5,304 bases of DNA, taken from contig CP070642.1 in NCBI GenBank assembly GCA_020354105.1, forward strand, positions 438,005 through 443,308. The letters are read 5' to 3'. Position 1 is the stretch's first letter. Each line of letters begins with the position of its first letter. Below the pieces are notes generated by a model. That model saw only the letters and a list, made by a program, of their open reading frames with translations. It made no database searches and was not told the origin of the DNA. Below, piece after piece: positions 1-5,304 of the stretch. The translations under genes were made by a program, and so were the position numbers. This DNA comes from Chloroflexota bacterium. Lineage in GTDB: Bacteria > Chloroflexota > Dehalococcoidia > GIF9 > UBA5629.

Positions 1-273
1 GCCGATAAAAGTCAAGGACTTACGTTTACCCAACTTGTCGCTGAGCCAACCGCTGAAAATCTTAAGCAAAGAGGCTGTGCTTTCAGCTACACCTTCAATG
101 AAACCGATGACAACAGTAGCCGCCACCAGGACATTAGCTAGAAATAATGGAAGGAGAGTAAAAATCATCTCACTGCTGACATCAGTGAGAAAGCTCACTA
201 AGCCCAGAAAAAATACGTTGGGATTCAAGCCAAAGATACGCTTTCGTTCCGCTATTTGCGAGTGGTTTTCCAT
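1..273 (-). CDS. MFS transporter, N-terminal part (runs off left edge)
   Basis: Reading the minus strand from the ATG at 273-271 gives 91 uninterrupted residues to the window edge, beginning MENHSQIAERKRIFGLNPNV. After a short charged cytoplasmic N-terminus, two hydrophobic segments follow (about residues 20-50, containing FLGLVSFLTDVSSEMI, and about 54-73). Then comes GWLSDKLGKRK at 75-85, which matches the loop 2-3 motif A (GxLsDrxGrRk) of the major facilitator superfamily. The VSFLTDVSSEM stretch is typical of a group of bacterial MFS proteins usually annotated only as MFS transporter; the substrate cannot be told. It would be an inner-membrane secondary transporter of about 400 residues if complete. 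No strong Shine-Dalgarno is seen before the ATG. It is transcribed away from the formate dehydrogenase cluster, so it is probably not functionally part of it. Confidence 0.88.
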   Translation of the reverse strand, partial: MENHSQIAERKRIFGLNPNVFFLGLVSFLTDVSSEMIFTLLPLFLANVLVAATVVIGFIEGVAESTASLLKIFSGWLSDKLGKRKSLTFIG

Positions 274-287
274 GAAATTATGCCCGC

Positions 288-315
288 TTAGTATATCACT
301 TTGCCAAACAGTCAA
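288..315 (-). promoter_or_regulatory. Possible sigma-70-type promoter for the MFS gene
   Basis: On the minus strand TTGACT (315-310) is a near-consensus -35 box. Downstream of it the sequence offers TATACT (295-290, 14-base spacer) or TACTAA (293-288, 16-base spacer) as a -10. The spacing is short for the better -10 and the box is weaker at the better spacing, so the call is tentative. The position, about 15-20 bases upstream of the MFS ATG at 273, is plausible for a short leader. Confidence 0.3.
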
Positions 316-331
316 TTAGTATTAATCTATT

Positions 332-395
332 TAAAAATTCACCCTCACCTTAATCCTCCATCATTCCACCATCAAGGGAGAGGTAAATTTTGTAC
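332..395. repeat. Degenerate C-rich/GGGAGAGG intergenic repeat
   Basis: The stretch holds CACCCTCACCTTAATCCTCC followed by CCATCAAGGGAGAGGTAAA. This resembles the dispersed intergenic element found in many bacterial genomes that reads roughly CACCCTCACCC-TAACCCTCTCCC-ATCAAGGGAGAGGG. Here the two arms are degraded and no longer pair well, so it looks like a decayed copy. The remainder of 274-468 holds no gene I can recognise, apart from the possible promoter of the MFS gene and the ribosome binding site of the downstream nuoE-like fragment. Only one copy is in the window, so repeat status rests on resemblance. Confidence 0.4.
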
Positions 396-468
396 GCCAC
401 AGAGATTGACCACGAGTGCTTTTTTTGCTAAACTACCGTTTTGGTTATTCAAGGCCGGGGAGAGCCGA

Positions 469-714
469 TTGCCTAATAAACTAGCTCAAATAATGGCTGA
501 ATTCGAGGGAGAAAAGGGCACATTAATTCCAGTCCTACAGAAGGTTCAGGAAAATTTCGGCTATCTCCCTGAAGATATCATTTCAGAGATTGCTAAATTC
601 TCTCGTATCTTAAAAAACGAAGTGTTTGGAGTTGCTTCTTTTTGTACCCAGTTTCATTTCAAGTGCTGTATTTACCATACTTCAAAGGCACACCAGGATG
701 GCTTCACACTGTAA
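469..714 (+). pseudogene. nuoE: Truncated NuoE/HydC-like [2Fe-2S] subunit
   Basis: From a TTG start at 469, preceded by GGGGAG (457-462, six bases away), the frame gives 81 residues. Residues 1-64 match the N-terminal helical part of the 24-kDa subunit family (NuoE, HydC/HylA-type, StnC): LAQIMAEFEG, TLIPVLQKVQENFGYLP and EVFGVASFCTQFHF. In intact members the last block is followed by a loop of the type PxGxHxIxVCxGTxC. Here, from residue 65 (base 661), it becomes KCCIYHTSKAHQDGFTL and stops. The whole thioredoxin-fold half with its four [2Fe-2S] ligand cysteines is missing, against a usual length of about 150-165 residues, and I find no continuation in the other frames before the next gene. 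An intact member would relay electrons next to a NuoF-type NADH/FMN subunit; no nuoF follows here. The upstream extension of the frame to 301 has no family similarity. It is most likely a dead remnant. Confidence 0.78.
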
Positions 715-870
715 AAGAACAATAATTAAGGCGAAAATGGTTGAAGAATCACAACTCAGTACACTATCCATGCCATTACGCATCGGCAGTAGTGCCACCA
801 ATATTCCGACTAACCCGGCACCAGCTATTGCATCCAGAATCGCAGACCCCAAAACACATTCCGTAATGAT
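682..870 (-). pseudogene. Hydrophobic minus-strand frame, possible membrane-protein remnant
   Basis: Between a stop at 873-871 and a TGA at 684-682 the minus strand is open for 62 codons without a convincing start. The translation has two clear hydrophobic stretches: VLGSAILDAIAGAGLVGILV (residues 6-25, extending to 29) and STIFALIIVLLQ (about 43-54). They are separated by a short polar loop (PMRNGMDSVLSCDS). This could be two transmembrane helices of a decayed transporter or antiporter; the xLGSAILDAIAG block faintly recalls Kef-type cation/proton antiporters, but I would not assign a family. The frame begins right after the point where the NuoE similarity ends, so it may be foreign sequence brought in by the event that broke nuoE. 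The plus-strand frames of the same stretch (626-874) look like shadow coding and are not called. Confidence 0.28.
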
Positions 871-888
871 TTAGAGAGTTCAGGAAAC

Positions 889-1599
889 GTGACCGAGTTT
901 ACTCTAACCATCAATGGGCAGAAAGCGTCAGCCACAGAAGAAATGACGGTATTCGAGGCTGCGGCGACAGCCGGCATCTACATTCCCAACCTTTGCGCTC
1001 ATCCCAATTTGCCACCTTCCGGTGAATGTGGACTATGTCTAGTGAAAATCGAAGGCCAGTCTGAATACGCCATCTCGTGCACTACAAAGACCGCCAGAGA
1101 CATGGTGGTTCACACTGACACGCCAGAACTTAGACAGAAACAGCGTTCTGCCCTGGAGAAGATTTTATCTGAGCACCCCAATGCCTGCCTTACCTGCTGG
1201 CGTAAGGAGCGGTGCAAACCGTTCGACGTTTGCCTGAGGAATGTAAAAGTTACCGAGCGCTGTGTTACCTGTCCCAAAAACGGGCGTTGTGACCTGCAGA
1301 AAGTTGCCGATTTTCTAGATATCGGCGAGCTAACCATTCCCTATACATACAGAAACCTGCCGGTGAACCAGGATAACCCCTTCTTCGACCTCGACTACAA
1401 CCTGTGCATTGCCTGTGGACAGTGTATCAGAGCCTGTCACTATTTAAGAGGCATGGAAACCATCGATTTTATTAAACTGAACGGCTTTCGTGTAGCTGGT
1501 CCAGTCAAAGATAACCACAAGAACTCAGGTTGCAAGTTCTGTGGAGCTTGCATTGACGTTTGCCCTACCGGAGCTTTAATGGAGCGCCCTGGTAAGTGG
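889..1599 (+). repeat. Duplicated NuoG-like Fe-S module, copy 1 (in fdhA)
   Basis: Codons 1-237 of the formate dehydrogenase align without gaps to codons 1-237 of the downstream flavoprotein at a constant offset of 2750 bases. A hand count gives about 58 differences in 237 residues (roughly 75% identity). Similarity stops where the catalytic domain begins (near GKWLGLPRH). Some DNA blocks are almost identical, for example around 1183-1230 and 1355-1395, including third codon positions. Confidence 0.9.
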
Positions 1600-3642
1600 C
1601 TGGGATTACCAAGGCACTCAGTGATTACCACCTGCCCCTATTGTGGAGTTGGCTGCCAGCTAAGCCTTGAAGTAAACGACGGCAAAATTGTCCGCTCAGT
1701 ACCTGTTCTGGAGAATTCAGTAAACCAGGGACAGGCTTGCGTCAAAGGTCGTTTTGGCATCGCCGAATTTGTCCATCACCCCGAGCGCTTGACTAATCCC
1801 TTGATACGAAAGGGCGGTAAATTAATTGATGCAAGCTGGGATGAGACACTGGCTCTAGTAGCAGAAGCACTATGGAATTATCAGGGTGACCAATTCGCTT
1901 TCATCGCTTCAGCCAAGTGCACCAACGAAGAGAATTATCTGGCACAGAAATTCACTCGTACGGTCATGCAGACAAATAATATAGACCACTGTGCTCGTCT
2001 CTGACATTCTCCCACGGTGGCCGGTCTGGCCGCCAGTTTCGGCAGCGGTGCTATGACTAATTCCATCAACGAAATCAAGGATGCCGCCTGCATCTTAGTC
2101 ATCGGCAGCGATACTACATCAGGTCATCCAGTTATTGCCTTAGAGATAAAGAAGGCGGTACGCAATGGTGGCAAACTCATTGTTGCCAATCCTAGAGAGA
2201 TTGAGCTTTGCCGTTACGCTGATATATGGCTAAGACACCTTCCGGGCAGCGATGTTGCTCTACTCATGGGCATGATGAAGATTATAGCAGACGAAGAATT
2301 GGCCGACCTAAACTTTGTAAGCGAATGCTGTGATAATTTCGACGCCTTCAAGAAATCGCTAGACAATTTTGACCTCGACTTTGTAGAAAAAGTTACCGGC
2401 GTGCCTCGCGACACTATCATTGAGGCAGCTCGATTATATGCCACATGCAAACCGGCAACCACCATCTATGCCATGGGGATTACCCAGCACAGCCATGGCA
2501 CAGATAATGTTCTGGCTACCGCCAACTTAGCCATGCTGACCGGTAATATGGGCAAGCCATCAACCGGTGTAAATCCACTGCGTGGACAGAATAATGTTCA
2601 AGGTGCCTGTGATATGGGCGCTTTACCTAACGTTTACACTGGTTACCAGAGAGTTGACAATCCAGATCTTCAAAAGAAGTTTGAAGTTGCCTGGAGAGAA
2701 GACCTAAGTCCAACTCCGGGATTAACCTTAACAGAGATGCTAGATGCCGCTTGCGATGGGAAGATTAAAGCAATGTACATAATGGGCGAAAACCCAATAT
2801 TGAGCGATGCCGATGCCAATCACACAGAGAAGGCATTGAAAAACCTCGAATTCTTAATAGTCCAAGATTTTTTCCTAAACGAGACCGCCCAAATGGCTGA
2901 TGTAGTTTTGCCGGCGGTCAGCTTTGCCGAAAAAGACGGCACATTTACCAACACCGAACGGCGCATACAGCGAGTCAGGAAAGCAATCGATCCTATAGGC
3001 AACTCCAAGCCTGACTGGTGGATAATATGCCAGCTAGCCAAGAAAATGGGGGCGCAGAATTTCGATTTCGAAAACCCATCTGAGGTTATGGAGGAAATCG
3101 CCAAATTAACTCCCAGCTACGGAGGAGTCGACTACGAACGTCTGGAGGAATGTGGTTTGCAATGGCCTTGTCCGACAAAAGACCACCCGGGTACACCCAT
3201 ATTGCATGTGGGCAGATTCGTCTGCGGTCTAGGCAAGTTCACACCACTACAATATAAACCACCTGCTGAAATACCTGATAAAGAATACCCGCTCATACTA
3301 ACCACCGGGCGTAGCCTGTATCACTATCACACCGGTACTATGACACGTAAAGTTGCAGGACTAAATGCCCTTGACCCAGAAGGCTTAGTGGAGATAAATC
3401 CATGGGATGCTTCTGCCTTGAAAATCAAGAATGGTAATACTGTAAAGGTAATCTCACGCCGTGGTGAAGTAACAGCCAAGGCTAAAGTGACTGAAAAGAT
3501 GCCAAAAAACGTTGTTTTCATGACCTTCCATTTCGCTGAGAGCGCAGTTAATCTACTCACAAACCCGGTATTAGACCCCGTAGCCAAAATACCGGAACTG
3601 AAAGTATGTGCTGTAAAAATAGAGGGGGTTAAACAAAAATGA
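889..3642 (+). CDS. fdhA: Selenocysteine formate dehydrogenase alpha subunit with NuoG-like N-terminus
   Basis: Reversible formate/CO2 oxidoreductase, 917 residues, probably cytoplasmic (no signal peptide or Tat motif). The frame contains a TGA at 2002-2004 that must be read as selenocysteine 372: the context NNIDHCARL-Sec-HSPTVAGL is the active-site signature of FdhF/FdhA proteins, and the frame stays open and homologous to the stop at 3640-3642. Domains: [2Fe-2S] ferredoxin (C36, C47, C50, C64); NuoG-like His-Cys cluster (H96, C100, C103, C109) plus additional cysteines C115, C125, C128, C134; two [4Fe-4S] motifs (C173/176/179/183 and C215/218/221/225); molybdopterin domain with its own cluster (C249, C252, C256, C284) and K286; H373 beside Sec; R565 in NPLRGQNNVQGACDMG, the likely formate-binding arginine; C-terminal molybdopterin dinucleotide-binding domain from about residue 800 (YPLILTTGRSLYHYHTGTMT). 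The GTG start at 889 has AGGA at 882-885 and gives an N-terminus co-linear with the paralogous module downstream. Length matches acetogen-type FdhA (about 890-920). An alternative name is fdhF. Confidence 0.95.
2002..2034 (+). promoter_or_regulatory. UGA selenocysteine codon with bacterial SECIS hairpin
   Basis: The TGA at 2002-2004 is followed by a 7-bp stem, GGTGGCC (2016-2022) with GGCCGCC (2028-2034), all pairs Watson-Crick except one G-U. It closes a five-base loop GGTCT (2023-2027). A short stem with a GGU-containing apical loop starting 18 bases after the UGA is the layout known for the Escherichia coli fdhF SECIS, whose loop as I recall is also GGUCU, encoding the same Gly-Leu. The element lies inside the coding sequence (residues T-V-A-G-L-A-A) and would recruit SelB with Sec-tRNA. 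It implies the organism carries selA, selB, selC and selD, none of which is in the window. Confidence 0.92.
3621..3642 (+). promoter_or_regulatory. RBS and ATGA overlap coupling fdhA to the flavoprotein gene
   Basis: A purine-rich AGAGGGGG (3621-3628) lies ten bases before the ATG at 3639-3641, inside the last codons of the formate dehydrogenase gene. The ATG shares bases with the fdhA stop (TGA, 3640-3642), giving a four-base ATGA overlap. This arrangement normally means translational coupling and supports the two proteins being made together. It also fixes the start of the downstream gene, because the product is then co-linear from residue 1 with the formate dehydrogenase N-terminus. Confidence 0.8.
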
Positions 3643-4349
3643 GCAAGCTAAATCTAACTATTGACGGACAACAAATAGCGACCGATACTGGGATGACCGT
3701 CTTCGAAGCCGCTGCTAGTGCCGGCATCTATATTCCCAACCTTTGTGCTCATCCTGACCTGCCATCCTCGGGAGAGTGCGGGCTATGTTTAGTAGAAATC
3801 GAAGGCCAGCCTGAATACGCCATCGCTTGCACTACAAAGGCTGCTCGTAATATGGTAGTTAACACTGATACGCCAGAACTTCGGCAGAAACAACGCCAGG
3901 CCATGGAGAAGATTTTGTCTGAGCATCCTAATGCCTGCCTTACCTGCTGGCGCAAGGAGCGGTGCAAGCCATTCGACGTATGTCTCAGGAGTGTAAAAAT
4001 TACTGAACGCTGCGTTACCTGCGCTGAAAACGGCCGCTGTGAACTTCAGAAAGTAGTTGACTTCCTAGGCCTCGGCGAGGCAACCATTCCGTATACATAT
4101 CGAGAACTGCCGGTGAACCGGGATAACCCCTTCTTCGACCTGGACTACAATCTATGCATAGCCTGCGGGCGATGTGTCAGAGCTTGCGGAGATTTAAGAG
4201 AGGTAAAGGCTCTCGACTTTATTCAACTAAATGGCTATCGAGTGGCTGGGCCTACCAAGGGCACCCACAAAGACTCGGGGTGTAAGTTCTGCTTTACCTG
4301 CGTCGAGGTATGCCCTACCGGCGCACTGGTAGACAGGGAGGCAAAATAT
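3639..4349 (+). repeat. Duplicated NuoG-like Fe-S module, copy 2 (in flavoprotein gene)
   Basis: Direct-repeat partner of the module at the start of fdhA, in the same orientation and reading frame. All cluster-binding cysteines and H96 are retained. The changes cluster in the first 20 residues and around the ferredoxin-like pair (184-235), for example GACIDVC to FTCVEVC. Similarity ends near residue 237, just before the GltD-like domain starts. Confidence 0.9.
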
Positions 4350-5304
4350 CACACCATAGCCGAATGGGAAGGCTATGTTGTCCCCTGCCGTCAGGCCTGC
4401 CCGGCTCATATAGACATACCCCGCTACGTTAATCTCATCGCCCGAGGAAAATACAGCGAGGCCCTGGCTGTAATTCGAGAAAAAGTGCCGTTCCCTGGAG
4501 CGCTGGGGCGTGTCTGCATACACCCGTGTGAACAGGCCTGTCGTCGTGAGGACTTAAATGCGCCTATCTGCATCAAATTTCTCAAGCGCTTTGCTGCGGA
4601 TAACGATACCGGACTATGGAAGAAAAATTCCAAGGTAGCACGCCCAACGGGCAAGAAAGTAGCCGTGGTAGGCTCAGGCCCGTCAGGTCTGACCGCAGCC
4701 TTTTACCTGGCTAAACGGGGACATACGGTAACAGTTTTCGAAGCCTTACCCCAAACCGGTGGTATGCTGCGGGTTGGCATCCCTGCCTACCGACTGCCCC
4801 GAGAGATCCTTGATGCCGAGATTAAGGAGATCGAAAATGTTGGCGTTAAGATAAAAACTAATACCAGAATCGAGTCTGTAGATAGCCTCTTCGAACAGGG
4901 ATACAATGCCGTGTTTCTGGGGCTTGGTGCCCATAAAGGAACCAAGATGGGTGTCGATGGCGAAGACAGTCCCGGCGTAATAGATGGTGTGACATTCCTC
5001 CGCCAGGTGAGCTTAGGCGAAAAAGTGAAAATAGGCAAAAAGATAGCCATAATCGGTGGCGGCAATGCTGCTATAGACTGCTCGAGAACAGCATTGCGCC
5101 TCGGCGCCAAAGAAGTAAGCATAATTTATCGCCGGACTCGTGATGAGATGCCAGCCGCCCCTGAAGAGGTCGAAGAAGCGCTGCATGAAGGAGTAAAAAT
5201 CACCTTCCTAGCAGCACCCAATCGAATAAAAGCTAAAAACGGGCATCTCGAGCTTGAATGCCTGCAGATGAAACTGGGAGAGCCAGATGCCAGCGGCAGA
5301 CGCC
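3639..5304 (+). CDS. Multi-Fe-S flavoprotein: NuoG-like module fused to GltD/NfnB-like oxidoreductase (partial, right edge)
   Basis: 555 residues are visible and the frame is open at the window end. Residues 1-237 repeat the formate dehydrogenase Fe-S module with every cluster ligand kept: C36/47/50/64; H96, C100/103/109; C115, C125/128/134; C173/176/179/183; C215/218/221/225. From about 246 the protein turns into the GltD family (glutamate synthase small subunit, NfnB, StnA). It has an N-terminal Fe-S domain with C250, C254, C293, C297, C301 and C311; FAD-binding VVGSGPSG at 343-350 with E369; GGMLRVGIPAYRLP at 374-387; and NAD(P)-binding IIGGGNAAID at 471-480, followed by YRRTRDEMPA at 497-506. 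The arginines there are those GltD-type enzymes use toward the NADPH phosphate. No molybdopterin domain is present. It likely exchanges electrons between NAD(P)H and the adjacent formate dehydrogenase or ferredoxin in the cytoplasm, similar in build to StnA of the Sporomusa-type Nfn transhydrogenase. It is not glutamate synthase: no gltB is seen and the Fe-S front end is foreign to GltD. Confidence 0.9.
   Translation, partial: MSKLNLTIDGQQIATDTGMTVFEAAASAGIYIPNLCAHPDLPSSGECGLCLVEIEGQPEYAIACTTKAARNMVVNTDTPELRQKQRQAMEKILSEHPNACLTCWRKERCKPFDVCLRSVKITERCVTCAENGRCELQKVVDFLGLGEATIPYTYRELPVNRDNPFFDLDYNLCIACGRCVRACGDLREVKALDFIQLNGYRVAGPTKGTHKDSGCKFCFTCVEVCPTGALVDREAKYHTIAEWEGYVVPCRQACPAHIDIPRYVNLIARGKYSEALAVIREKVPFPGALGRVCIHPCEQACRREDLNAPICIKFLKRFAADNDTGLWKKNSKVARPTGKKVAVVGSGPSGLTAAFYLAKRGHTVTVFEALPQTGGMLRVGIPAYRLPREILDAEIKEIENVGVKIKTNTRIESVDSLFEQGYNAVFLGLGAHKGTKMGVDGEDSPGVIDGVTFLRQVSLGEKVKIGKKIAIIGGGNAAIDCSRTALRLGAKEVSIIYRRTRDEMPAAPEEVEEALHEGVKITFLAAPNRIKAKNGHLELECLQMKLGEPDASGRR

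Noticed and set aside
35..319. Plus-strand ORF at 35-319
   Set aside because: It lies opposite the MFS transporter reading frame, which has recognisable motif A and hydrophobic helices; the plus-strand product has no sensible features.
301..328. Plus-strand promoter TTGCCA (301-306) with TAATCT (323-328) for the nuoE fragment
   Set aside because: The boxes match the consensus poorly and overlap the better minus-strand candidate, so I could not support it as a feature.
626..874. Plus-strand ORF at 626-874 as a small gene
   Set aside because: It starts inside the nuoE fragment in another frame, has no ribosome binding site or recognisable motif, and overlaps the more convincing hydrophobic minus-strand frame.
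2002..2004. Premature stop or frameshift breaking the formate dehydrogenase gene
   Set aside because: The reading frame is unchanged across the TGA, the residues on both sides are the selenocysteine active-site signature, and a SECIS hairpin follows directly.
3749..3967. Minus-strand ORFs at 1110-1337 and 3749-3967 sharing the peptide HRSLRQQVRQALGCSDKIFS
   Set aside because: They are antisense shadows of the duplicated Fe-S module; their similarity simply reflects the direct repeat of the two plus-strand genes.
4350..5304. Glutamate synthase small subunit (gltD)
   Set aside because: The domain is of the GltD family, but it is the C-terminal part of a fusion with a NuoG-like module, coupled to formate dehydrogenase, and no glutamate synthase large subunit is visible.

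Overview
The window reads as a piece of an anaerobe's chromosome or metagenome contig of middling GC content. It carries a molybdenum/tungsten- and selenium-dependent formate dehydrogenase locus. The protein style (NuoG-like Fe-S front end on the formate dehydrogenase, a NuoE relative upstream, a GltD/NfnB-type flavoprotein downstream) fits strictly anaerobic bacteria with acetogen-type or Dehalococcoidia-like metabolism. That placement is inference; no taxonomic marker gene is present.

Layout. (1) 1-273, minus strand: the N-terminal 91 residues of an MFS transporter that runs off the left edge. (2) 274-468: a divergent intergenic region with a possible promoter for the transporter and a degenerate C-rich/GGGAGAGG intergenic repeat. 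(3) 469-714, plus: a broken gene for a NuoE/HydC-type [2Fe-2S] subunit. Its helical N-terminal part is intact to about base 660, then the frame runs into unrelated sequence and stops before any cluster cysteine. (4) About 661-888: a scar-like stretch without a recognised gene on the plus strand; the minus strand keeps a 62-codon hydrophobic frame that may be the remnant of a membrane protein. (5) 889-3642, plus: a complete 917-residue formate dehydrogenase alpha subunit read through an in-frame TGA (2002-2004) as selenocysteine 372, with a clear bacterial SECIS hairpin just downstream. A standard gene caller would split it into two ORFs. (6) 3639 to the right edge, plus: overlaps the previous stop by ATGA and encodes a multi-Fe-S flavoprotein, 555 residues visible and still open. 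Its first ~237 residues are a paralogous copy (about 75% identical, gap-free, hand count) of the formate dehydrogenase N-terminal Fe-S module. It is then joined to a GltD/NfnB/StnA-like FAD and NAD(P)H domain instead of a molybdopterin domain.

How the genes may work together. The formate dehydrogenase would oxidise formate (or reduce CO2) at its Mo/W-bis-MGD/Sec site and pass electrons through its chain of Fe-S clusters. The translationally coupled flavoprotein, with the same Fe-S front end and a GltD-like FAD/NAD(P)H domain, is the obvious electron partner. Together they suggest an NAD(P)-linked, possibly ferredoxin- or bifurcation-linked, formate dehydrogenase. The usual NuoE/NuoF module seems to have been lost here (nuoE truncated, no nuoF in between), leaving the GltD-like protein as the only nucleotide-binding partner seen in the window.
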